64,000 bases of DNA from Ligustrum vulgare (taxonomy: Eukaryota > Streptophyta > Magnoliopsida > Lamiales > Oleaceae): NCBI GenBank assembly GCA_963555705.1, contig OY743187.1, positions 15,018,133 to 15,082,132 on the forward strand. The letters run 5' to 3'. Made by a program: the position numbers and the translations under genes. Below the pieces are notes generated by a model that searched no databases, was not told the DNA's origin, and saw only the letters and a program-made list of their open reading frames with translations. How positions within the stretch are numbered: the stretch's first letter is position 1; each line of letters starts with the position of its first letter. Positions 36,201 to 45,189 of this stretch are shown in pieces.

Positions 36201-38334
36201 ATCATGAGCAAAATGATCAAGGTGTGTACTCTCTCTTGTTGGTCATGTACATTACGTTTTATTGTGTCAAGTAAATATTTTTGTTTCAACTGATGTAAAA
36301 GGGATGCCTAAATATTTCCCATGGTTATTTTGCATCGAACTTTTCTTCACCTTCAGACTGTGAGTGTGCAAAACAATATCTGTAGGTTGCTGATAATTTG
36401 AGCGTTTATATGGAACATCTGCTTGCATCCCCTCACTTTTTTTATACCACAATTGTCAAATTCTTGGCTTTGGTCTGTGCAGGAAGTTCCAATTCTCAAT
36501 TCAGTATATCTCATGCTTGGTTCTTCCTTTGGTTCAGCTGCAAAAGGAACTGGGCTGAAGGCGCTTGAATTTGCTCTCTCTATGTGTGACACTGTTGATA
36601 TGTATGGTTTCACTGTCGATCCAGGTTATAAAGAATGGTATGTAAAATTGTAAGCCACTTTCAGGATCTCCAATCTAGTTAAAATATTTTGGTGATTGCA
36701 ATGTTTACGTAATAATGGAGCCTTGATGTTGACATGTTGTATCAGGACTCGATATTTTTCGGAGTCCAGACAAGGTCATACCCCTCTACAGGGTAGGGCT
36801 TATTATCAAATGATGGAGTGCCTTGGAGTAAGTTCATACCTCTATCCCATTCCTTATATCTTGGTTGATATGTAATTGAAGAGCATCCAATGATTAAACC
36901 TCTCTTTAATTATATTTTCACCCAATTATCTGGACAAAATGAAGGACGCTTGAAAGTATTTGTTTTACTACTTGTCCTTTCACTCACATTTTCCTTCCCG
37001 CTCCAAGAAGTCTCAATTTAACATTTCTTCTTTATGTTCCATAAGCTTATCAAAATCCATTCTCCAATGCGAGCGGATCCGAACCGTGTGGTAAGGTGGG
37101 TACCAAGCCAAAGCTTAATTACTGCTGCACGAATTGCATCAGAAAAAGTGTTAAGGTAATCTTTAGTCCTTTTCCCTTCATTTCTTTTTACCATGTCTTG
37201 ATACTCGAACCATTGTTGACTTAACTCCATTGGTTCGAACGTAGTTAAAATTTGATAATTACACAAACAAATTGTTTCCTGGATTGCTTTTGGACCTTAG
37301 AACAATATGTTACTGCTAAAACACTGAAGAATTATAAAATTAGAGCAAAACCCCATGTATGGGTGGTATGAACTACCCTATTCAAATCCATTCTCAATAT
37401 TTGAACCTCGTATAACCTTCTGCTTATCATAGTCTACGCTGGAGTTTCAACAACATGGATGGATGATGTATACATTTAGTACTTATTCCTGCAACATAAA
37501 TAGCAGGGTTGTGAAAGACCAGGAACATATGTTTTCAAAACGGATATCCTCCAAAAAAAAGATTTCAAATAAAACTGTCACCAATCATAATATCCTGCTT
37601 AACTTGGACTATGAAATAAAACAGATTTAGTCTTCTGAATGATGATGATAGTTGTAGTTAAGTGGTAAATTGAGCCGGGACTTTTGTCTTCTCAGTATTA
37701 AGAGTATACTTGGCTTATTACGGTGGCGGAGCCAACACCCCAGCAGCATTTCTAATTTTTTCTCGTTTTATACTCTAAAGTTTTTTAATATATACACCCC
37801 TCCAACATTCTCACACCCCCTACGTGGAAATCTTTGCTCCAGCACTGCTTGACTATAAGCTTAAAGAAATGAAAAAATTATCTCTAAATGTGTTTAAATG
37901 ACTTCCTTTTTTCATTCACTCGAGTAAACGAAAATTAAATTCTTTTGAAGTAACTCTTAGCTTACCGTCAAATAACTTAACTATACATCACTAATTGATT
38001 TTTTTTTAATACATAGTTACTTGTAAGTAAACTTTTTAATCTTATTCAAGCATTCTGTTTTGGGATATTTGTTCTGATACAACCTTGTGCTTTCATTTGA
38101 ATTTGTTTGTGTCACAACTTTGTTCTTATATGTGTGTAAATTAGGAGGATTGGAGCTGGATCTGCAGATCCACTAGCTGCATGCTCTATCATTGAGAAAC
38201 AACAGAAAGGAAAGTTCAGTTCATTCTCCGGCTTTAGGAAAGCTGCTATCGAGCATCAAAAGTACGTAAAAGGTACCACAATGTATCCTTTGGAACACAA
38301 TCCAGGACACGGCCTACTCTGCATGATGCCATGA
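33204..38334 (+). CDS. SIA2: Sialyltransferase-like protein (GT29)
   Basis: Twelve exons: 33204-33291, 33383-33456, 34346-34435, 34529-34606, 34869-34969, 35710-35902, 35992-36082, 36157-36221, 36483-36637, 36746-36827, 37046-37155 and 38145-38334. All are GT-AG with matching phases; 1317 nt, 438 aa. Residues 6-26 are a membrane anchor ([20 protein letters not shown]) after a very short cytosolic tail, the type II Golgi topology. Sialyl motif L is at about 173-208 ([13 protein letters not shown], then [10 protein letters not shown]) and motif S at about 273-303 ([10 protein letters not shown], then CDTVDMYGF). Plants lack ordinary sialic acid metabolism, so the substrate of this family is not a proven sialyl donor; related Arabidopsis proteins act in the Golgi and in pollen tubes. 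The length fits Arabidopsis SIA2 (about 440 aa) better than SIA1. No damage is seen. Confidence 0.93.
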
Positions 38335-38852
38335 AATGGAAGCTGATTTTTTATAGTGCGAGACACGTGAATAATTCTGATACATTGAGAATTGCTAATT
38401 TGTTTTGGAGCATCTAACAGAAAACCGGAATACAATGCTGTGAATTTCTATTTGGCAGCATGACCAGTTCGATCTGAAGACTGTTTTTCCAACATAGAAT
38501 GAATACAGAAGATGACATGAAATATATGGGATTTTTTTTCTTCTCATTCTTGCATTCTATAAACCTTAAGTTGATGTGAATAATAATTATATAGAACATC
38601 CTTTTGTCTTGTTCCTGCTTTCCTTAGGCTAAATTTGTGATTCTGAAGGTGCCCACTCCAAAACCCCAATTCTACACCTTTCTAAAACCCCTCTCACCGA
38701 AAATCACACGTGTCCTTCACCTACCTCCAGCACCTTCTTCAACAGAAGAGTCCTATGGTCACGTAACCACTCACGATTCTCTTTGCTTCTCATTCTCTCT
38801 ATCTATCTTTACATGCATACATAAATAGCCAGCCTGCAGAATATATTCCTAG
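38335..38852 (+). other. 3' UTR and spacer
   Basis: Downstream of the sialyltransferase-like stop. It probably contains the 3' UTR. No further gene is recognised. It ends with CCTAG (38848-38852), the left target duplication of the next element. Confidence 0.5.
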
Positions 38853-39327
38853 TGTCATAGTTGAGCTCAGCTGGTGATGAACTTCAACAACGAGAACAGC
38901 AATACCAGCAGAAATAATAAAAAAGGGTAATACGGGAACTAGAATTATGTGAATATAAACAGACTTTTTGAATTGTCTTCTATTTCTTGGACTGCTAAAT
39001 TCTATTACAGCGCAGGGAAATGTATCAGCAACAGGAATATAAAATGACTGGAATTACAATTGCAGTAAATAAAGGAATTCAACAAAAAATTAAAGGAGTA
39101 GAGTATGGGATGAGAAAGAAGTAGAAAAGGGATGAGAAAACAGGAGAATGGGGAAAGAACGTGCAGAGATAGAATGGAGGAGGGAGAAGCTGTTACGCAA
39201 CAGAAGAATATTCATTTCACATGCTGATTTCCCTTTCTTGTGTTGTTATTTATAGAGCTGTAGGAATATTCTAGAATTGTTTAATTGTAGGTGAGTAGTG
39301 GTGGTTGTGAGGGGCTAACCATGACAA
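38853..39327 (-). repeat. 3' LTR of the non-autonomous element
   Basis: A 475-bp LTR, nearly identical to 40531-41119 apart from the duplication in that copy. A minus-strand TATA-like ctataaataac lies near 39255. Confidence 0.9.
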
Positions 39328-39684
39328 ACCACCCCTATTAAAAGAACATTGTCCTCAACGTTCGAATGGTTAATGTAGTTGGGTGGTTTCAGGGTGGTCG
39401 AAGAAATGGTGATAGTTGAAGGGAAATCGAGTTTGAATAAATTTGTCGGAGTTGATGAGTGTTGAAACTAGAAAATGGATTTAATTTGGGATTTGAAGAT
39501 GATAGAATTGAACCACTAAAAGTATTTGAACTTGTGTAGAAAATCATTATGGTTGGACTTGAAGGAGATGGAATTGGACAGCTTAAAGTATTTGAGCCTA
39601 TGAAGAAAAATGGGTTGATGTATACTTTGGCCGGTTTAATCCAACAGTTTTCATTTTCCATTCGGGCTACTTCCAAAATCAGGC

Positions 39685-40248
39685 CTAGCTTCCTAAATTC
39701 ATTATGGTGGAATTCTTCAGACCCAAGAGCTGATAAAGCCTGACTGGAGAAGAATCTGGGAAAGAGGCAGCTGAGTTTCTGATTGATTTCTGACCAGCAA
39801 GCTGATGAAAACTAGCTGGAAAAATATGGGGAAAAAAGCTCGGAGAAGAGTTGGTCGTCTCCCTTCTAGTAAGCTGATAAAACCCAGCGGAGGAAGAAAC
39901 TTGAGGAGAGTTGAAGGGCGTCGAGTTGCCGATGAAATTTTGACCAGCAAGCTGAAGAAATTCGGCTGGAGAAAGCCTGGAAAGTAATCTAGGAAAGAAG
40001 TTGGTCTCACTAGGCGTTTCTTTTCCAGTTTCAACTTGCTGGGTAATTTCCCTAGTATGATTCAAGCCGACAGATCTGAACAACGGACCTTCAGCCCTCA
40101 TTTCCTGGCCCTGGTCGTTGAGGAATTTCTCTTCACGTGCCGATTCAAATCCATCATCGATTCCACCTTGCAAATGCGACAGAAAATTTTCACTTCTGAG
40201 CCCGTTCTTCGTCTCCTCTGGTGACGATGGCAATGGAGATACCTTCAA
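39685..40248 (-). CDS. Hypothetical repeat protein of the non-autonomous LTR element
   Basis: A 187-aa frame, the longest in the element's interior. The C-terminal half contains about four imperfect repeats of 22-26 residues with the core [FL]xQL[AL]G[QL], seen as FLQLAGQNFIGNS, FYQLTRRETTNS, FHQLAGQKSIRNS and LYQLLGLKNS, each preceded by a Ser/Pro/Phe-rich linker. No zinc knuckle, protease or polymerase motif is seen. I do not recognise it. It may be an element-specific protein or a decayed captured sequence. Confidence 0.45.
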   Translation of the reverse strand: MKVSPLPSSPEETKNGLRSENFLSHLQGGIDDGFESAREEKFLNDQGQEMRAEGPLFRSVGLNHTREITQQVETGKETPSETNFFPRLLSRLSPAEFLQLAGQNFIGNSTPFNSPQVSSSAGFYQLTRRETTNSSPSFFPHIFPASFHQLAGQKSIRNSAASFPDSSPVRLYQLLGLKNSTIMNLGS

Positions 40249-40254
40249 ATTACA

Positions 40255-40497
40255 CTACTGTTCGGTCAACTCCATCTCCCTGTTCATCATGTACCTATGC
40301 TTTCCCACAGGATGAGGGATTTCTTGCTGCATCAATGAAGCATCTCTATGGCTCAAATGGGTATCAAGCTGAGTTTGTTCCTTTGTGGAGAGTGACCTTT
40401 CCTCGACCAACGCAGTCATCATCATCAACATCAAATCATAATTCCGGTTCATCTTGTCCATCATGATTATCATCTGATTGCATATATCACCTATTTT
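40255..40497 (-). CDS. Short gag-leader-like frame inside the non-autonomous LTR element
   Basis: From the Met in MPSAGNKIGDICNQM (about 40515) to the stop near 40255. It is rich in Met, Gln and Glu with a likely coiled-coil stretch (MIIMMDKMNRNYDLMLMMM). Such leaders precede gag in some plant LTR elements. It is separated by a stop and 6 bp from the next frame (40248-39685), so the two may once have been one protein. Function unknown. Confidence 0.4.
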   Translation of the reverse strand, partial: KIGDICNQMIIMMDKMNRNYDLMLMMMTALVEERSLSTKEQTQLDTHLSHRDASLMQQEIPHPVGKHRYMMNREMELTEQ

Positions 40498-40530
40498 GTT
40501 TCCCGCGGATGGCATCCTCTCTGATACCCA

Positions 40531-41119
40531 TGTCATAGTTGAGCTCAGCTGGTTATGAACTTCAACCATGAGAACAACAATACCAGCAGAAATAATAACA
40601 AAGGGTAATGCAGGAACTGGAATTACGTGAATATAAACTGACTTTTTGAAGTGTCTTCTATTTTTTGGACTGCTAAATTCTATTACAGCGCAGGGAAATG
40701 TATCAAATAATAACAAAGGGTAATGCAGTAACTGGAATTACGTGAATATAAACTGACTTTTTGAATTGTCTTCTATTTTTTGGACTGCTAAATTCTATTA
40801 CAGCGCAGGGAAATGTATCAGCAACAGGAATATAAAATGTCGGGAATTACAATTGCAGTAAATTAAGGAATTCAACAGAAAATTAAAGGGGTAGAGTATG
40901 GGATGAGAAAGAAGTAGAAAAGGGATGAGGAAACAGGAGAATGGGGAAAGAACGTGCAGAGATAGAATGGGGGAGGGAGAAGCTGTTACGCAACAGAAGA
41001 ATATTCATTTCACATGCTGATTTCCCTTTCTTGTGTTGTTATTTATAGAGTTGTAGGAATATTCTAGAATTGATTAATTGTAGGTGAGTAGTGGTGGTTG
41101 TGAGGGGCTAACCATGACA
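40531..41119 (-). repeat. 5' LTR of the non-autonomous element
   Basis: A 589-bp LTR, longer than its partner because of one ~114-bp tandem duplication containing 'tctattacagcgcaggg' twice (ends at 40703 and 40822). Confidence 0.9.
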
Positions 41120-41166
41120 CCTAGCAAGAAAAAAGGGGGGCTTCAAGACTACCTGCATAAAGAATA

Positions 41167-42194
41167 ATGGGGACAGGCGGCGGAGGAGAAGTAGTAGAGG
41201 TGGAGGAGAAGGTGGGAACCCTAAAACGAATACGGTGGCCCAGCATGAGATTACACCAACCCTACGACGAGAAACCCAGAAATTGCATGTCCTGCAAGCA
41301 GCGGGTGCCCATTAAGAAAGATGTAGGACTGAAAAAAAGGCGATTGGCCGGGTGCAGGGTTCGAATCCTGAAATATGGATTTGACCTTATGACAAGTGGG
41401 AGTTACCACCACTCGTGGGGACCTTCAGTACACTCCACCCTAGCCTTTGGAAGGCACATCCTGCGATTTACCACTCGAATTAATGACCTAGGACAGGGTC
41501 AGTTCGGACTCTCAAGGTGTGGGTTACACCTTTTTTTTTTTTTTAGAAAAAGTAGCGTTGTGTGTTACTTTGGTAATGAAAAAGTTGATATGATGGATTT
41601 TGATGATAATTTGGTGCCTGGGACTTGGAGGAATTTGAAATTGAAAGCTAGAAGAAATAGTATCAAGCCTTTGAGTTCTAATAAATGGGTTTTTGTGAAG
41701 TCTCGTGAAAATGAAGTCAAAGAGAATGAAAATTTCCATTTATCTAGTAGTGGCGAAAGCGAAGATCAAGAAAGGGATGGGGAAGAAAATAATTCCGGCG
41801 ATCATGCTGAGATTGGTCGGAATTTTGTGTATGAAAATTCGGACATACCTAGCCCGACCAACTTGATTTATAACAATGGAAATAACATAGCAAGTGGTGA
41901 TTGTGATGATGAGATTGTTGAGCAGAGGAGGCGGCTGAGAATGTCTCGGGAATGGAATGAAGTGGATGGGGCGGTGGGGTGGGGAGAAATAGATATGAAT
42001 AGAGATGGAGGGTTTGGTTGAATCAATTGAGATTAGGGAAGTATGCGATGCAATTTGAGGTTCATGAAGTTGGATGATGAGATTTTGTCATTGTTGACTC
42101 TGGAGGATCTCAAGGATATGGGGATAAATGCAGTTGGCTCGCGGAGAAAAAAATGTATAGTTCCATTCAAAAGCTCGGTGAAGGATTTTCATGA
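41167..42194 (+). pseudogene. SAM-domain protein gene, frameshifted and carrying a SINE
   Basis: A long frame from 41167 to 42021 (acidic, Asn/Glu-rich middle; CxxC near the start in NCMSCKQRVP) leads into a sterile alpha motif domain read in other frames: WLNQLRLGKYAMQFEVHEV, then DDEILSLLTLEDLKDMGINA and VGSRRK. Getting this order needs a frame change just before 42009, another at an extra G near 42072 and a third at a seven-A run (42147-42153), with a stop at about 42192-42194. SAM domains mediate protein-protein or RNA contacts. The gene lies next to the sialyltransferase-like gene. Sequencing or assembly errors at homopolymers could explain part of the damage. Confidence 0.7.
41336..41543 (+). 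mobile_element. tRNA-derived SINE
   Basis: Starts near ggccgggtgcagggttcgaa, which contains an RNA polymerase III B-box (GGTTCGAATCC, about 41361). It continues with a ~150-bp body and ends in a T-run (41531-41543) followed by AG. The A-box is weak or lost, so the 5' end is truncated. It interrupts the SAM-gene reading frame but happens to be open in that frame. Confidence 0.65.
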
Positions 42195-42252
42195 ATGTTG
42201 TCGATGGATTGGCACTGGAAAGACATCTTCGGAAGAGAATGTAGACTTCTAA

Positions 42253-42868
42253 TTGTGCCGAGAACTAAGGATGTGCAAGTTCCAAATCGAGCTTCAGTTT
42301 TTGTAAGTGTAGTCAACCCTTTAGCATAGCTAGTAGTTTTGTTAGTAAGGTGCTCTTTTTGTTTGATGGATCTTTTCGAATGTTATACGGTTTACTAAAT
42401 ACTAATTCAGGTTTAAGCATATAACATTGTGTCTTTGCTTTCGCAGTTGTGTTCGTGTGATTAGTTCGATTGTATGCAAATTCGTGGGAAGTTTCTTTCT
42501 AGGGTATTTTGGGTTACATGACTTTTGCTGTTCATACGTGTTTGTAAATGTAGGGATTTTATCAAAATACAATAACAAAACTTGAATCTAAAATATGCGA
42601 AAACGTTTCAAATATAGTAAAAGTAAAAACATAAACAAGATGAAGATCACGACCACCAGATTTGTCGAGGATTGAACTGGCTCAGGATTAGCTTTTTACG
42701 TTATGTGCAAGACCATCTCCTATAGAGAGCAAGAGCAATTCCGACCAGATTCAAACCAAATTTAGTCACGTATCTATAAAGATATCGTAAAACTTAACAC
42801 AAACCTAAAATCTTTGTATTCTATAGAAATGGAGTAAAATGATTCTCAAATAAAATTGCCCTTTTAGT
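42253..42868. other. Intergenic, no gene seen
   Basis: DNA downstream of the SAM pseudogene. CTTTTAGT at 42861-42868 is the left target duplication of the next element. Confidence 0.5.
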
Positions 42869-43706
42869 TAGGCCTGAGCAAAAGAATCGGAACCAACGGT
42901 TCGGTTAGATTCCTGTTTGGTTTTATCAAAATTTTAAACGATTCTGATTCTAAAAATCAAGAACCATCGGTTAACCAAGAACCAGGACCGATAGAATAAA
43001 ACACGATTTTTATATTCTTTTTAAAATATAATTTTTTTTTAAAAAAATAATTAATTCATAATGTTAATGCATGTTATTCGGTCCATTAGTCAATATCAAT
43101 TTCTCAACAACTATTAACTCATTCAACATTACAAAACTATAAGCAAAATAAGTAATAAACAAAAAACTATAGATCAAAAATCATTTTTCTTTTACTGATT
43201 CTGTCATTCAGTTTCAAGTATTCAGCTGTCAGTTCTTCAAGAATCAACAAACAATAAATCTTCACTCTTCATCTTATAATTAATTGTTATCTTATTTTCA
43301 AGGATTTCATAGATTTGTGCAATCGTTCCCTGAAAAGGTGGAGAACTACAAACAGAAATTGAAGAATTTTTAGAATGAGCACATACACGCGGATGATAAG
43401 ATACATTACTGTCTGGGAGGGAGTGAATATTTTGATGTCAAGGATCTTGAGTGTTATTTTCGCATTTTGACCAAGGTCGATGACCTTACCGTCTTACGAC
43501 TCTTACCAGCCGGAATCTACTATGGTTCATCGCTTAAGTTTGAAAATTTTAATTTAGGAAATTGGAATTAGAACCAGAATCAAAAGAACCGAACGGTTCT
43601 TCCCTTACAAAAATAACCAACGGTTCCTTTTTCAAAAAAACCATTGGTTCTTTGTTCAATTCGATTTTCTGGGAACCAGAACCAAATGGAATCACGCCCA
43701 CGCCTA
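42869..43706. mobile_element. hAT-like non-autonomous element carrying a host gene fragment
   Basis: An 838-bp element with inverted ends TAGGCCTGAGC and (reverse complement of the right end) TAGGCGTGGGC, flanked by a perfect 8-bp duplication CTTTTAGT (42861-42868, 43707-43714). Subterminal regions are packed with 'ggaacc/ggttc' motifs. Between them lies a fragment of an acireductone dioxygenase gene (43301-43554). No transposase. Confidence 0.88.
43301..43554 (+). pseudogene. Acireductone dioxygenase (ARD) gene fragment captured by a hAT-like element
   Basis: The reading frame from 43329 gives PEKVENYKQKLKNF, a stop, then NEHIHADDKIHYCLGGSEYF and DVKD, followed by a cupin-like LPAGIYYGSSLKFEN. 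This is the core of acireductone dioxygenase, the metal-dependent enzyme of the methionine salvage cycle. The HxH metal ligands are present, but the Glu ligand is replaced (DDK for DEE) and the last His (IYHRF in the family) is Tyr. There is an internal TAG and a frame change near 43329. Upstream, 'ttattttcaag' before DFIDLC looks like a 3' splice site, which would point to capture of genomic DNA. Confidence 0.82.
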
Positions 43707-43974
43707 CTTTTAGTTATGAAAGTGCACATTTGTTGCTGGTTCATCATCATTGCCCTAGAACCTGCAAAAGAAATTAACCTGTGCCAATATGAAGCATGAT
43801 AAGGAAGACTTAAAATTACTAATAGAGAGTACTTTAGTTCTCATATCATATGAATTTTGAACCACGTAATTTTTTTTCAAGATTAAACTACATCCGAAAT
43901 AAGTTTTTCCCTTATAAAATGATACTTAACCTCAATGTATTTTGATCTTTCATATTAGACAAGATTTTTACTTA

Positions 43975-44138
43975 GCTTTTGTTTGAGCCCTATTTTAATG
44001 AAAGTTTGATATCATCATAGTGAGTTTTTGGAAAATGTGTTGTTAAAAAGTAAAGAAAATTTCGAATGTACATTCAAATTATTTTATTGATAGAATGTGA
44101 TTGAAAATGAGTTTATTTAATGGGCCTCAAACAAAGGC
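43975..44138. mobile_element. MITE, Tourist-like
   Basis: A 164-bp element with inverted ends gcttttgtttgagccctat and gggcctcaaacaaaggc and TTA on both sides. It has the same TIR family as 19156-19331. Confidence 0.8.
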
Positions 44139-45129
44139 TTAGTAAAAGATAACTCTGATTATTAGTATATATATATGAGGGTTGAGTTCATAATTATAAA
44201 CATTTAGATTTGGAAATTTTTGTAATCAAGTGCTTTGTAACTAATTACACAAGTTTTCAAATAATTATCAGAATCATATTTTTTTTTAATCAAAATCATG
44301 TTTTGCAATTGATTACAATTATAACTTTATTTCAATTTTGTAATTAATTACAATTGTAACTTATAAATTAGTAAAACATTAGTATAATTCGTAATTTGTA
44401 ATTAATTACATTAATATAATTTGTAATCAGCTATCATCACAACCGTCGTAATCGGACCACCATAAAAATACAATTGTAACTTTATTTCAATTTATAATCA
44501 ATCACAATTGTAATTTTAATTACTGTCTCAATATCACCAACACCGGTCCACCACCATCGTCTCACCACCACCACCACCACCACCCATTCCAAAGTACCTT
44601 AGAATCAACACCGACCGTCCTAATCCAGACTACAACACCGCTATTAAAATACCTTACTAGCTTTGCTGGTACCATCCCTAATCTACAAATCCAAACATTC
44701 TCCTCCTCCACCGCCACCGCCACAACACTTCTAGATCTACACTAACCATGTCCAAGCACCACTGCTGCCATCCCCTCTTCGCCATCGTGATTCTCCTCTT
44801 AATACTTCAATCATTCGCCATCAGCACCACATATACCACAGCACAACCACCACCATCCCTCTAATGAACCACCAACCACCACCAAACACACTTACACATA
44901 CTTGTTGCTAGAACAGGGCGGTGCTCCTGGAACACCACATGTGGCAGGTGATGTCATCGCTACGCGGTGCTTCTAAGCCTCTTCAAGCACCACAGCGACG
45001 ATTCGAATTTAGAGAGATATATATATATATATATATATTAGGGTTTGATTTATATTTATTCACCTGATTTAGTAAAATACTTTGGATTTAACTTATTTTA
45101 AAAATTTAAAGTTTAAATATATGAATGAG
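44139..45129. other. AT-rich and CCA-rich repetitive DNA
   Basis: 44220-44520 holds many variants of 'aattacaattgtaact'. 44550-44600 is a (CCA)n run, 44700-44920 a 'ccaccaccg'-rich stretch, and 45013-45040 an (AT)n run. It resembles the build of the MULE interior at 21660-23640, but no inverted ends or target duplication could be shown. No gene. Confidence 0.5.
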
Positions 45130-45189
45130 CCTAATTACCCCTAAATGTGATAGAGTATCATTCAAAAAATTCAGTCCATTTAAGATACC

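Larger units (their letters stand above)
38853..41119 (-). mobile_element. Complete non-autonomous LTR retrotransposon
   Basis: Direct LTRs 38853-39327 and 40531-41119, flanked by a perfect 5-bp duplication CCTAG (38848-38852, 41120-41124). On the minus strand the LTR reads TGTCATGG...ATGACA. After the 5' LTR (right copy) comes TGGGTATCAGAGAGG, an initiator-Met tRNA primer binding site as in copia elements. Before the 3' LTR lies a purine-rich aataggggtggtt. The 1.2 kb interior encodes no polymerase. The right LTR carries an internal ~114-bp tandem duplication (40590-40703 / 40705-40822). Confidence 0.9.
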
